Shown here piece by piece: positions 9,279-21,882 of a stretch of 64,000 nucleotides of DNA. Every line of letters starts with the position of its first letter. The first letter of the stretch is position 1. The DNA is taken from NCBI RefSeq assembly GCF_028502605.1, contig NW_026611593.1, positions 1,364,001 through 1,428,000 on the forward strand, given 5' to 3'. The notes beneath the pieces were generated by a model that made no database searches, was not told the origin of the DNA, and saw only the letters and a program-made list of their open reading frames with translations. Source of the stretch: Trichoderma breve. Its lineage: Eukaryota > Ascomycota > Sordariomycetes > Hypocreales > Hypocreaceae. A program made the position numbers and the translations under genes.

Positions 9279-9930
9279 AGCTGGAGATGCTCTTTATTAT
9301 GAGAGATTGGGGTTTTGGAGGGGCGCTTCAAAAGAAGAAGAAGACAAAAACAGAACAGAAAGAAGAAAGAAAAGAAACAATCATCAGTCATCAATCATCA
9401 CTTCAACGTGGAAAAAAGCAAATGCTCACACTCGGTGATGCAGCAAGGCCGTTAGTTGCTTGATCTAAGATGCAGGCACCGCGGGAAGGGAGCTACCATG
9501 GCAAAACTCCGATTGGCCACGGGCGGTGGGTGCATTTCACGTGCAGATAAGATTGCCCGTGCGCCAGTCGATTTTCGTCGCGCCGCGCCAAACCACGATA
9601 GTCCGAGCCTTGTTCGTTGTTTGACCACGCGAGGCGACACTTGCCGACGACGATTTCTCTCCTCCTGTCGCCAGAGCTGCGAAAGACAATCTGGAGGATC
9701 TGGAGAGACGGATCCGAGATTCGACCGAGGCACCGCCTTTGACTCAGCAGACACGATAACGGCGCATATCCGACGAAAGCCCGCCGACATTGACAAACGC
9801 GCAAGGCAAAGCTGCTACATTGCTTGGCCAGCAGCTCTGGGCCGGCATCACTCAATTCGACACACAGTTTCGGTATCGGTTTTTTTAGACTCAGAACATC
9901 TTAAGAGGGCTTTAGCCACCATCCGCCAGG
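9279..9930. promoter_or_regulatory. divergent intergenic region between the Rec114-like gene and RSC9
   Basis: About 650 bp separate the two start codons. On the left a purine-rich block (9335-9390, AAGAAGAAGA-type) would be a CT-rich leader for the minus-strand gene. The right half is GC-rich. Short frames on both strands overlap here, and none resembles a protein. Confidence 0.5.
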
Positions 9931-12878
9931 ATGACTTCTTCCCCTCAGGAGGTGCCGTTGCACGCCATCGAGAGGACGCCCGAATATGAAGACTTCATGA
10001 CCAAGCTGCGAGACTACCATGCAAAGCGAGGCACGACGCTGGATCCAGAACCCAAGGTTGGCATGATCCACCTGGATCTGTACAAGGTCTTCAACCACAT
10101 TGTCGCCAGCGGTGGATATGATAAAGTTTCGGAGGAGAAATTGGCGTGGCGGCGCATGGCAGCTGAGCTTGGCCTTCATTCAAATAACGAGGCATCGACG
10201 GCCTTTGCTCTCAAGGAAAAGTTCTACAAGAACCTCGCCGCATACGAAATCAGCACAGTCCACGGAAAGGAGCCGCCGCCCAAAGACATTTTGGAAGACG
10301 TCACAGCCAAAGGCGCAAGTCTGTTGACACGCACGAGAGAAAACTTTCGCGGCAAGCGGGAAAGCAATGTCGGAGCTACGGACAGCGCTGCGTCTGGCGA
10401 TGACGGCACTCCGACCCAAGAACGGCCAGCGCCAGACCCTGCTGCAAGTGCTCGAGCTTCCCGCGGTCTTCGCGAGGCTCCTCCTCAGCGGGTCATCTTC
10501 CAGCCCGATACAGGCCCGGCCCGATCTACAAGACAGGCCTCCAACCAGCAGGCAGGCAACTCGGCTTCGCCAGCGGTAAACCATGTACATCAAAGCGCTC
10601 CTCATCATCAATCTGCCCATCCGATGCCACTAATGGCAATCCATAACAACTCACGGGGGCCTTCGATCCTACACCACCCTCCAAACTCCGAAAACACATC
10701 ACATTTGGTTACATCCTACCAACCGAAGCCGATGAAGCCGCTTCAGCTGCGTCCTGTGGCAACCCCGAGCAACACGCCGAGCGAGTTTTTTAAAGCCAAG
10801 CTACCGCATCGATTTGCGCTCGATCCTGCCAACAGACAGCCCATGCAACCCGGCAGTAAGTTTCAAACAAGCCATGTTTTCTTCTGAGAGATGTTGTGCT
10901 AACGCGTTTGGATTTGAAGCTGGTTTTGATGGCCCCAACATTTATACCCGATGCTTAAATGCTCTCCGTTCTTGTGTCCCCGCGGAGCAGGCTTTTGCGC
11001 TCAATCACCTGGTGAAGATATCGTTTGAACGAGGTGATAAGTATAAATTCGACTCTTTCCCGGGATTGGCGGAAGGCCTTGTGGAGAAGGCGCTGCAGAT
11101 TGGCAACCTCTTCTACCATGTCAATTGGACGGTTTCTTGGGATTCTTTCGCCGAGTCAAACGATATTGGCTGCCTGGATGGCAATTACGGCACACAAGAC
11201 ATACTAGAACGAATCTCAAACTTGGTCGAGCGAGACATACCAGATGTCATCCAAACTGAAAAGTTTGCCGATGAAATGGTATTGACAACCGAGGCCATTC
11301 TCACTATTCGAAACATGGTGACGCTGCCTGAAAATGCGCAAAACATGTCCGACTTCTACCCCGTAAAGGACCTGATATGCATCCTTTTACATCTACCGGC
11401 AAGAGACTCGCTTATCGAGGTCAAGCATCTTGCTCTTGACATTGCAGAGCAGCTGACACCTTTCATGGCTCTGGAATCTGACGACCCCTTGTACAAGACA
11501 CTCTTGGCCCAGTTGTCATCAGAAGACAGAGGAACCATCCTGACAGCACTTCGCGCCCTTGGTCGCATTTCTGTGAATCTGGAGGCGACAAACAAATTGG
11601 GCGAAGTGCCAAGCACAACGCTTCAGCGGATCGTGAACTGGCTTCTGCTAAACGACGACGAGCTCATTGACGCCTGCCTCGACTTTCTATACCAGTACAC
11701 GGCTGTTGTGCCTAATCTCGACAACTTGGTGCGATCTATCGTTCCCGACAACCTTGTTCAGCAGCTTGTTCGCCTATTAGCACACGGAGCTCGCAAATAT
11801 ACCAGAGAGTATACAGTTATCCCAGAGCAGAGGTTACCGGCAAAGGATGAAATTGCGCCAATGCCCAATGACTTGCTTCAGGAAATGCTGAAGCTGGAGG
11901 AGCCGGACCGTGTCCACCAATGGGTCAAGTGCTTCTTCGAGGAAGACAATCGATCCTTTATTACCCAGCTTGCCGCATGGCAGGCTTACCAGTCGGCATT
12001 TGCCACCCCTCTGAAGGCTATCAATCAGCCCATGATCACTCCGGCAGATTTCATTAGAAGCAGTACGTCTGTCTATAAGGATTCCAACGCCCAGGTGCTA
12101 CGGGAACCTGGTGACCCCCAGCAAAAGTTCATCATCCATGGTATTCGCGCTCGACCACGGCCCCTCGCTTTCGACGGCACTGAATATGGCCGCTGCTTAT
12201 GGGCCATGAATCCCGAAAAGAAGAACGAGAAGTGCGGCCACTTTTATCTTAAGCAGGAGGAAATGTGGAATCACATTCTCACGGCACATCTGAATGAGCA
12301 GAGGGGTGAAAATGGACAATTCTCCAATATCGAAAAGGAGTATCAATGTACCTGGGCCGAGTGCACAAAATACGAGAAGCCGACAAAGATGCACCTGCAG
12401 ACTCTCGCCCAGCACATCTCGACGCACATTTCAACCATGATCCCGAGCCCCGGTTCGTTTAACAGGCGCCCGCGACACCCGTGGGTCATTCCGGCAAAGA
12501 CGATGAGTATCGTGCTGGAAGAGACACCGACGTTCCGCGATGAGCGGATGCCCGAGGCGCCTCCCCAGGCTGGCGGCATCCCGCTCAGTGCCGTGTTGGT
12601 GCTCCGCAACATTGCTCGTAACGTGGTCAAGACGGAGGCCGAGGAGGAGCTTCTCAAGGAGCAGTCCAGGACTTTTGAGAAGGGAGGATGGAATGAGAAG
12701 CTCTTCCGGCCTCACTTGACTCAGTTGCATGGCATCTTAGCGGAGAATCTTGCCATGGTAGGTTACTTCATGCTCCCCCTTTTTATAGAAATTATTGTAG
12801 CTAATGAGTTTGTTGCAGAGTCCATATATCGCTTCGTTATTGGAGCTGATCATTCCGGTGCCGGATGACCGCGATTAA
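9931..12878 (+). CDS. RSC9: RSC chromatin remodelling complex subunit Rsc9 (ARID and zinc finger, 940 aa)
   Basis: Three exons: 9931-10855, 10920-12757 and 12819-12878, with introns GTAAGT...GAAG and GTAGGT...GCAG; 940 codons plus stop. Residues about 14-110 form an ARID DNA-binding domain (YEDFMTKLRDYH, LDLYKVFNHIVASGGYDKV, FALKEKFYKNLAAYE). The middle is low-complexity and Q/S/P-rich, followed by a large helical repeat region typical of Rsc9. The C-terminus has a paired C2H2-like zinc finger region, about residues 731-810 (CLWAMNP...CGHF...H, then YQCTWAEC...H...H). In yeast Rsc9 is part of the essential ATP-dependent RSC remodeller acting on promoter nucleosomes. The last exon is only 20 codons and would be easily missed; reading through its intron gives a wrong tail. 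The family assignment is firm; exact splice ends are by eye. Confidence 0.88.
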
Positions 12879-15800
12879 CTGATCAATTGATCTGCGTTTT
12901 AGCTACTCAGACGGAATCATCAACAGGACGAATAGCCCAGATGGTTTGATTATGTGTACCATGCATCATCAAGACGAGCAGAGCTATGAGCGCAAGAGCA
13001 GACTACGTGGCAGCGTGTTTAGGTGTTTTTTTTTATTACTTTTTGTTTTGTTAATGAGTTGGTGATGATTCGACTTGTAAACGGTACGATATGATACGAG
13101 GTTTAGCCCGTGTGGTTTTCATACCCCGGCGTTTTAGGTAATGAAGGATGGAAGGAGGGTGAAGAAAATTTAGTATCTTTTCCTTTGGAGAGAGGGGGTT
13201 AGTTAGAGTTGGCTGTGCTTGCTTCTGGTTTGCTCCGTATGGGCCTTGGAGGATTGGTTTATAGCGAGCTCCTTTTTTCAAGCCACTTTTTTGAAGGAAT
13301 CATAATAAAAGCAGTACAAGCAAGCTACATTGCAGCTCATCCAATTATGTGACTGCCGCAGCTCTTTGCAAAAGGAATTGGCAGTCCGTGTAGAAGGATC
13401 AAGTGCCGTTGGGATGAAGCTATTGGGAATCCAGAAGCGGCACGTAATCGAGTGGACTGATTACCTTGATAGCCCAACAATGCACGAGCACGGAGTACAT
13501 GATGCTACTGCATTACATCTGCATACATCAGGCAAGGTGGCCCAATGCACCAGGACCTGACCAGGCGATAACATGCCGCACCAATCCAAGACACAGCAAA
13601 CAGCTCTCTTGGGCGCTTAAGCATGTGAAGAGAGAGCTTCCAAGACCTGACCTGTCAAGACGCGCGCCATTTGAGTTTTTCTCTAGGCAACTCGGAGGAT
13701 GCGCTCCGAACGGGGCCGCACGATCTGCATGAAGCTTTTCTCGCCCTCCCGCATCGCGACGAGGGTTGGAGGGGAAGGCCAAGCGCGAGGTTGGTTGGGT
13801 CTCGATAGGTTTCAATGCCGGAAAACCTAAATCCAGGATTATACGCGCCATGAAGCGATATCATTCAACGGGCTCAAAAGGTGACTGGTCATGCCACGCC
13901 GACGCGCTGCAGACCAAAGCAAGTGGTCGAGAATTGTCGAGGCGTTAGTCTAGACAACCTGATGATGGACTGACCGGCACATAAAGGTGGTGTAAGGGGG
14001 CCACGCCACCGTTTCCGCTTGAGTGGTGCTTCTCGCTCTCCGAAGCAGATAGCGAAAGGGCTGCTTCCTCCAAGAAGCTAATTTTGCTTCGTATCGCTCT
14101 GAAGCTTGAGCTCTTCGGAAGCGTGGGGTAGCAGAGCGGCCGCGATGCAACTGCATTACATATCGCCCGATGTGGGGGACGACCGTTACTCGCCCAAAAG
14201 CCCCCGTATCTGAGGAAACAAAAAAAATGAAAACCGACAATGCAACGCCGTCGTGGGAGCTCCCCTGAGTGGTGGTGTGCTCATGTGGATACATGCTGTC
14301 TGCAGAGGTGCCCATTCAATAGATCGCGCCTCGACTGCCGGCCGTGCAGCCATGGCCACACCATCTTGGTGTCGCTGAGGAGAAGAGGGTCTAGGCAGCT
14401 AAATAAAAATTTTCCTGTCATTCGCACCCAACCTTGCAATCTGCTTGCTGCTAGCTAGCATTTGTGTTGGTGGTCTGAGCCTCACTATTGTCCCTGCTAG
14501 ACCAACTCTTAGCTGAATGCTGGACGAAAACTCTTTGGGGGAAACAAGAAGAAGACTTTTGCCGAAAGCCGGAGATGAAAGTGTCTTTAGCCAAGGTCAG
14601 GAGGACGAATTTCACCCAAAGCTGAAGGCAGCGTTGGGTAGTGGCTCAGGGGCTATGGCCAGCCACCAGCCGGCAACCTTGTTCGGTTCAGTCGCCAACC
14701 ATTGGGAAACGTGGGGAGCCTGCGTTGCCGGCCGCGGTGTCGTGCCTCCGGCCCCCGGAACCTTACCCAGGTTCAATCTCGCAGTGGTCATGCGGACAGC
14801 TTGGTTTTTTTCCGCATCGGTTCGTGAAATCCGGGGGTGTCGACTGCGTAGGAGCTTTGACCAGTTGTTGGAGAGGGATGCCACGAAGCGACTCCTGTCG
14901 GATAGTTTCTTTTCTTTGCCGGCGCAAGGAATATTCAAGCCGAATTCAGCACGAGGGCCGAGCAAGACGGTCCGGTCCCGATGTACGAGAGCCGAGCGTG
15001 CGTAGGCTGTCTGTTTCTCGATCTCGAATCAACGCTGAGCTGAGACAGCAGGACAGCACTCTATCACACTGTTTGCGTCTGGGTGTACTTGCACCCGATA
15101 TACGAGTACTCCGAGTACACATACGGTAACATTCTCAGCACTTAGAAAAGGGGGCAGGCCAAGGGTGTGTGCATCCGTTCCGCGCTCCTGGGAGACCCCA
15201 GAGAAACGCTAACAAGGGGGTAGCTACCCTGGTGAGTCTGGCAAGACATCCCTCGCCAGGGAGGCGGCAAACAACCTTATTGATGAGGAAGCACTCTTGC
15301 CTGAGTCCCATTGCGGGAAAACGGTAGAGACACAGGGTGCACTAAAGCCAAACTGTAGAATGGCCATTTCCATAGCGCGAGGCGTGACAATTTGACCATC
15401 CCCTAGCATCCGGAGAAGCTGGCATGCATTGTACAGTACGAGGTACCTACATGCTTGTAGAGGGCAAGCAGGGTCAGGGAATATGTCTCCTGGCCGTGCT
15501 TGCTTACGACTTCGATCTCGTGACCTCGAGGTGCGACGTTGATGCTGGTTTGATGCTGGTGCAGTTACGAGCATGTCCATTCCTGTGAATATGAGGTGGT
15601 GGGGTGACGACGCAATGGCTCAGGGGTGATCATCCTACTCATGGGGAAACCTGAAAGAGCTTCATGCGCTGAGCTGCCACCTTGGCCGAATCAAATGACT
15701 AGAGACGGAGACGCTTGGCCGAAATCGCTGTTTTGGAAGCAACTTGGGCATGCATACCAAGTCTAGGTACTTGTTGGCCGCAAGCAGGTCGAAACGTTCG

Positions 15801-18800
15801 GCACACCGCATTTCGCGTGTCCCCCCATCCGTCCATCCTCACAGCTCTCTTGTGTTGCTTTCTTTCTCTGCCGTGGAGTCCAAAGCATGCCGTGCCCCAG
15901 AGGGCTTACATCAAGCCTTCTCCAGAGCCCCATTTGATCTCTAGGCAGACACATTTCGAAGCTCCATACAAGCTCCACGAGGCTGGAGCCCAGAGAAGCG
16001 CAGTTTCTAAGCGCGGGTACCTTTTTTTTTTGCCCTTGAACCCTTCTTCACTGCGAAGTTACGGGCTCCGCTTCTGGCAGCGTCCGGGACCCGTCGCCTG
16101 ATCGGCAACCATGTTTGTCTGTCACCTCTTCCCCCCTTCCCAGTTGTTTAGTGGACCGTTGGCCCCTCTCCAATCCCCACAGCGCATTGTTAGCCTCTGC
16201 TAGGGGCGTCTTGATGTTGGTGTGCCGTGCTTCCAGAAGCCGATGCAGAAGCTCCAGCGATACCAGTGTGGCGTGCAGAACAGGAACTGGCGCGTGGGGG
16301 GAGGCTGGATACCGACCATGACAAGGGCAGCCACTTTTGTAATTGAATTCTGTGAAGCAAAAGCGACAAGGTGTGGCTTCGAGGGATCTGATTTTCACCT
16401 CGTGGCCTGGGACACCTTCAGAAGACGCCCGGCGCCTACGGGGTCCTACAGGGTCCTCTCAGGGCCCGCTGACGCAACAGAGCCGTGCTGGCCGTGAAGA
16501 AGACGAGGGACTTTGCCTTGTAAACCTGCGTCATTGAGGCTTTTGCCTGACTCGTTGAGATGCGTCTTCACAAGGACATGGAGCTCGATACGGAGCTGTT
16601 TAGACCTCAAAAAGTGGCCGAGAGGAGCACCTGTTGCTGACAAGATGGATTCAAAGTGATTCAAAGCCATAAGCAGGTAGTCATAGCCGAGGCAAAGCTG
16701 TCTCATGGATCAGAGTAGGTATTGCGAGATACGTAAGCCATAGATCCTGAGGATTCGAAAGGAGCTGCCTGTAAAGTCTTTGGGGTTACAGCACGCTTGA
16801 TGGGGAAGCTTCCGGGTGCGTGTGAGCAATCCTTTGGATCGGAGAGGCTCAGCTAGCATACAAAACCTCGATGGGAGCCTCAAACGGTCTGGTTGTCTTG
16901 GCTGTAGACTGTAGACGCGTCTGAGGTTGCTGCACTGGTGTTGAGCATCATGCACCTGCACGGTATGACAGCTCCTTGCATAGTAACGCCCTACGTTCGC
17001 ATCACACAAGCACGACCACCTCCTATCCCGCATTTTCGATTCACCTCAAAATAGCCACGATGCTTCAGCGGGACCAGAAAATTGCGCCAAGACGCTTCCG
17101 GGCAGCGCCACATCTATTGTTGCACCCAGGAACGACGATGTCCTTTTTAGGTGGGAACCCCCACGGGACAGAATGTCGATGCCTGGGGAGTCCATCGAGG
17201 TCTAGACAGGTGAAGAGGACAGATTCGACGCTGAAGAGGACCGGATTCAAAAACACTGACACAGAGATTGTGCTTCTGGTATTTTGTTGGGTTAGGTCAG
17301 TTGAGATGAGGGTCGAAAGAGACAAATGCAGCCAAGCAACAGTCCCCATTGGATGTCTCAGTTCAGTTGGACAGTGTAGCATGATCCCCGCCATGGCGGC
17401 GACATCGGATAAGATGAAGCGAACTCAGCTTGTTCCTTTGTTGTCGAACCGCAGCATGCAGAATACTCGTAAAACACGTGTACTACTTTGCAAAACACTT
17501 TGAAACGCCGATCAAGTTTGAGGATATTCTCAACAACAAGATTCACTTGATGCGCCCGTGGCCATAGATTACCGAGGCCGTGGAATGATTGAAGCCGGAT
17601 TATCGGGAGCTGGGTGTGCAGTGCGAGATAGCTTTCACACACCCTCTTTTTTTTGCAAGCGGCATGCTTATTTGGCTTCTCCGGATCCAAGACAACTTGA
17701 TCTTGTCTCACAGTGTCTCTTCTGCGCTCAGGATGAGACAACACTGTGCCAAACATTTCTTCCTTTGGAGAGAGCTTCGACCAGCCTTGGAGGTTGGTGG
17801 TCTGCTTGCAGATTTGCAACTTCACGGCGGCAAAGTGCGACCCCAGCTTTTGCCTCTCTGCATCGCTCGGATCCGATACGGCTATGGCAGTGGTGCAGAT
17901 CGACTACTACTGTAGGTGAACCCCGATCGAGGCCCGGCCAAGTGTCTGTTTTCGCCACAACACCACAACTGTGCCGCGCCACGTTGTCTGTACATGGAAA
18001 AAATCTTCCTATCCAATCGCCCGCCCAATTGGACGCTGCAGAGCGCTAGAGACGGGGTCGGCGAAAGAGGTGAGAGGCTGGAGGGCAGCCGAGAACGCAG
18101 TTTTCTGTCTGCATCCCGCGGCCTGCATTTGAAATCAGACGCAGATAATGGCCTCGACTGTGTCGCTCATCCTGGGATCGACACAATTGCGGCCTTGTGG
18201 AACATACCCGTACACGATTGACCTGTTTTCCCTACACTGCAACATTGCCACATAAAACTGAACTATCTCGGCACAGGGCCGGCTTTGCCCAATCTCAGTT
18301 GATCGGCGGCTCGGGCAAGATTATGGTCCCTTGGTCCCCTAACAGCTGTCAGCGACGAGTAGTATCTGCAAATCCCGAGATGCCGTTCTACTGTACAGTA
18401 TCATGGCCTGAGCTGAGGAAGAATCGGCAGCCCTCTGCGTCACATGCCCACTGAAAGCCCACTGTAAAGTGTACATCCTTTGGGCCCGCCGCCAGGAAAA
18501 TCTCGTCAAGAAGATTCGAGATACTAGTCGCCAAGTAGCTCTTGATAGCAGACAGTGAAGATCTTGGACCTGTTGCCCATAATAGATGGAGACCGTGGAC
18601 GAAGATTCGCAGCTCAGGAGGACTCGCGACGCACGGACTGGCTGATCTTTTGCCAGGTTCTTGCTTAGTCACGCGGTACTGCTTGCATTTTTTGCCCCTC
18701 GGAACCCCTCCAGGTTGTCGCGGTACACGGCTTGTACCTTGGCCAGGATACTTCCCTAGCAGCTGCGAATACGGAGGGCTGAGTACAAGCCTCCAAGCGA

Positions 18801-19528
18801 TTATACCAGCACTACCACAACCTCAGCACTACACAAAAACTCGTAAGATGCAAACTTGTACCGTCTCCGTAGTGGTGTGGCTCTTCTCACCTCGGGCAAG
18901 CCATTGGGCAGCCATCAATTGGATTAATTTTAGCAGCCAATTCAGAATTTTCCCCTCGTCTGACGCTCTGGCATCGGTACATGCGGGTGACCTCGATACA
19001 TGGCCTCTCTTTTCCTCTTTTTTCGCTGCCGGACCTCCCGCCACGCTAAGCTTTTAGTTGAATGCGGCGGCCACACCCACTAAAACCCACTCGCCATCGC
19101 TGAGACCCAGATGCACACCCACTGCAGCCCCCCTGGCCGCATCCACTAAGCCCACTGCGCTACAGCCCCTCGACTTTGCCATTTCTTTTTTTTCCGCCAT
19201 GCCCCATGTTCGGCGCCCCCACTCCTCCAGCTGGTACTTGGGCCAAATCCTATATCAAGACACTCCTCGACGGCTGTTCGAAAGCAGACATTCTCTCTTC
19301 TCTCTGCATACCAAACCACCTCCTCTCCCCGCAAGCAAACACAGTCTTTTCAGCTCTCTCTGGGCTTTTATATACGCATAGACTCTTCCATCGTTTTTTG
19401 TCAAATTCATCCTCCTCTTCAACCACACAAAGCCTTCGTTACACCGCTCTACGAAGCCCCTTCTTCTCTCCTCCTCCTCTCCTCCATTCTTCTACCTTTT
19501 CCACACAACAAACATACACACAGTCACA
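12879..19528. other. 6.6 kb gene-poor interval
   Basis: I find no coding region here. Many frames of 60-175 codons occur on both strands, but they overlap each other, are rich in R/S/P/C as expected of random GC-balanced sequence, and none shows a family motif. The first few hundred bases hold the RSC9 3' end with T-rich runs. The last 450 bases are strongly CT-rich and belong to the promoter and leader of the dehydrogenase at 19529. Base composition is not AT-skewed, so this does not look like RIP-degraded repeat DNA. GTAC-rich patches occur at 15101-15120 and 15431-15450. Confidence 0.6.
19365..19528 (+). promoter_or_regulatory. core promoter and CT-rich leader of the dehydrogenase
   Basis: A TTTTATATACGCATAG TATA-like element at about 19367 is followed by a long C/T-rich tract (CCTCCTCTTC, CTCTCCTCCTCCTC) and CACACAGTCACA directly before the ATG at 19529. 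CT-rich leaders and a CACA-type start context are typical of strongly expressed filamentous fungal genes. Confidence 0.55.
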
Positions 19529-20623
19529 ATGGCCTTCTCTACTCGAAGCGTACTGCGCGCCTCTCGCGCTGCCAACTTCTCAGCTGCCTCCCGTGTTGCT
19601 GCTCCCAGCAACGCCGTCCGCTTCTTCTCGGCCACCCGTGCCGTCCGCGTGTCTGACACCGCCAACAAGAAGAGCGTTGTTCGCGAGAAGGAGGTTCCCG
19701 TCACCGTCTACGGCGCTGGCCAAGGTGACAAGCAGACTCTGCAGGTTCCTGATGGCGCCTCCAAGGTCCCCTACGACAGCCCCGTCCCCGCTGAGCGCGA
19801 GGAGGTTGAGCCTCTTAACAAGAAGGTCTACGACCAGCTCCCTCACACCGTCAAGAGCATGACCGTTCAGGACAAGGTCATCATCATCACTGGTGGTGCT
19901 CGTGGTCTGGGCAACCACATGGCCCGAGCCTGTGCTGAGGCTGGTGCCAAGGCCATCATCATCTTCGATGCCAACCAGGAGCTGGGCGACGCTTCCGCCG
20001 CTGAGCTGCACCAGAAGTCTGGTCTCCCTGTCTCTTTCTTCAAGGTCGATGTCCGTGACGGTGCTGCTATCAACGCTGCTGTTGACTCCGTTGTCGAGCT
20101 CTACGGTGCTCCCGACGTCCTGGTCAACGCTGCCGGTATTGCCGACTCCAACATCAAGGCTGAGACCTACGACCCCGCCATGTTCCGTCGTCTGATCGAC
20201 ATCAACCTTACTGGTTCCTTCCTCATGGCCCAGGCTGTTGGCCGCTCCATGATGGCTGCTGGCAAGCCCGGCAGCTTGATCCTGGTTGCCTCCATGTCTG
20301 GCTCCATTGTCAACTACCCCCAGGAGCAGTCCTGCTACAACGCTTCCAAGGCTGGTGTCATCCAGTTCGCCAAGTCCATCGCTGCTGAGTGGGCCAAGTA
20401 CAAGATCCGTGTCAACTGCATCTCTCCCGGTTACATGGACACTGCCCTCAACCGTGTCCCCGCCCTTGAGGCCCAGAAGAAGATCTGGAAGTCCCTGACT
20501 CCTCAGGACCGCCTGGGTGCTGTTGACGAGCTCAACGGTCTCTGCGTCTTCCTCGCTTCCGACTCCTCCAGCTTCATGACTGGTTCCAACGTCATCATTG
20601 ACGGTGGTTACTCTTGCTACTAA
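19529..20623 (+). CDS. short-chain dehydrogenase/reductase with mitochondrial-type presequence (364 aa)
   Basis: Single exon. Residues 1 to about 45 are rich in R, S and A with no acids (MAFSTRSVLRASRAANFS..., ending near RFFSA), a typical mitochondrial targeting peptide. Classical SDR signatures follow: TGGARGLG cofactor loop near residues 120-127, NAAG in the central strand, and the catalytic YNASK at about 269-273 with the serine in LVASMSGS. The C-terminal GGYS end is typical. Polyol-type SDRs (D-arabinitol 2-dehydrogenase, sorbose or xylulose reductase) are the nearest families I recognise, so reduction or oxidation of a sugar alcohol with NAD(P) is likely, but the substrate is not determined by sequence. 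Codons are almost all C-ending or GCT/GTT-type, unlike the neighbours, implying very high expression. Confidence 0.82.
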   Translation: MAFSTRSVLRASRAANFSAASRVAAPSNAVRFFSATRAVRVSDTANKKSVVREKEVPVTVYGAGQGDKQTLQVPDGASKVPYDSPVPAEREEVEPLNKKVYDQLPHTVKSMTVQDKVIIITGGARGLGNHMARACAEAGAKAIIIFDANQELGDASAAELHQKSGLPVSFFKVDVRDGAAINAAVDSVVELYGAPDVLVNAAGIADSNIKAETYDPAMFRRLIDINLTGSFLMAQAVGRSMMAAGKPGSLILVASMSGSIVNYPQEQSCYNASKAGVIQFAKSIAAEWAKYKIRVNCISPGYMDTALNRVPALEAQKKIWKSLTPQDRLGAVDELNGLCVFLASDSSSFMTGSNVIIDGGYSCY

Positions 20624-21882
20624 AGGACGAGCTATCTCCTCCTGCATAGCACATCATCAGCATTTCACAACACATTAATATCTATCACGGAAGCGATACC
20701 GCTCGCAGCCTTGAAGGCTCGGGCATGGGAGTTTTGGGAGATATCGATGCATGAAATCTGCATTCGATTTTGAGGCAGCCATAAAAATTGGGGACATGAT
20801 TGGCTTCGGCCACTGTCGTTTTGTTTTTCTATGCGACCATGGTGCTTTATTGCGAAAAAAATGCATTCGCCTTTTTCTGCTTTTTTTAGTTTGGAGTTCA
20901 TTCGGGTTTGCTGTCTGCCGGTCGGGGTACACGGAGCCAGACATGCATAGAGGGAATAGACGTCGAGTTCAATGATGCGAAGATTAGAGAGACTTTAGAT
21001 GAAAACCACATTTTAGCCAAGACAAGTTGGCAGATGAAATTAATGAAGTGGCCTTGAGGCTTTTTTAAAGTTAAACAACTTGTTCGCTTGCTCTAATTGT
21101 TTCGTCGTGACATGATATATCACTTTATAAATGCTTCACTTGTTATCTATCCATTGCAACGTGTAATTGTTAAATTCTAGATAGTAAATGCATATATATA
21201 CTATCTTAATACCCACCGCTCTGCCATCCAAATATGCTAGGTATGCCTGTCTAATCCAAGTCTTGCGTGAATAATACCCTCTCCTGAGCCCTAGAAGTGT
21301 ATGAAATCTCATCTGCTCTACCGAAAACCGCGTCAGAGTATTGATGGTTGCCCAGCCTGGAGAACAAAGCACTGGCCAATCAAACACTTCCCAACCCCGC
21401 AACGTAAACATGTTAGGAGGAGAAAAAAGAAGCATTTTATTATTTCACCTGGGTATTAACTTAGCTAACTCTTGTTTTTTCTTTTTTGTAAGAAAACAAA
21501 AAAACGACAAGAAGAAGAATAAGAAAAAATAAAAAAATTGGAATAGATGGCGAAAAAAAAAGCACAGCACTAGATTCATAAAAAGTGCTCCATCGAAGAA
21601 GTAAGATGCCAAAAAAAGGTAATAAACGATAGCACATGACAAGAGGAGCCGCAGCTCTAGATACACAGCCCCCCTATTTGTTAAAAGTAACCCGTAACCG
21701 AAGAAAAGAAGAAGAAAATGGATGAAGGCCAAAAGAACAATGGTATGCCTCTAATATTCAAGGTTTTCTTTTCGAAAATGGAGAAAAAAGGAGGGGGTGG
21801 CGAGCAACCTCTGCAGTTGTTTTCTTTTAGGGGAGATGGGGGGGAGAGGACGTGATATTGGTAACCTAGGGATTTGATGTGC
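20624..21882. other. convergent 3' intergenic region
   Basis: This lies between the stop of the dehydrogenase and the stop of STE20. It has A/T-rich runs at 21475-21560 and 21690-21800, suitable as 3' processing signals. No supported gene. Confidence 0.5.

Noticed and set aside
14936..14956. GAATTCAGCACGAG, close to the GAATTCGGCACGAG cDNA adapter
   Set aside because: One mismatch, surrounded by ordinary sequence, with no abrupt junction or poly(A); most likely chance.
14517..15129. Two overlapping 162-codon plus-strand frames in the gene-poor interval
   Set aside because: Composition is rich in R, S, P and C, they overlap each other and a minus-strand frame, no motif, no promoter-like context.
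15221..15275. CCCTGGTGAG...CTCGCCAGGG imperfect palindrome
   Set aside because: Imperfect short arms with a long spacer; within chance expectation for a GC-balanced 6 kb interval.
19580..20647. 355-codon open frame antisense to the dehydrogenase
   Set aside because: It mirrors the C-ending codon bias of the sense gene, is full of V, D, G, L and S in a repetitive way and matches no family. The sense strand has all SDR motifs.
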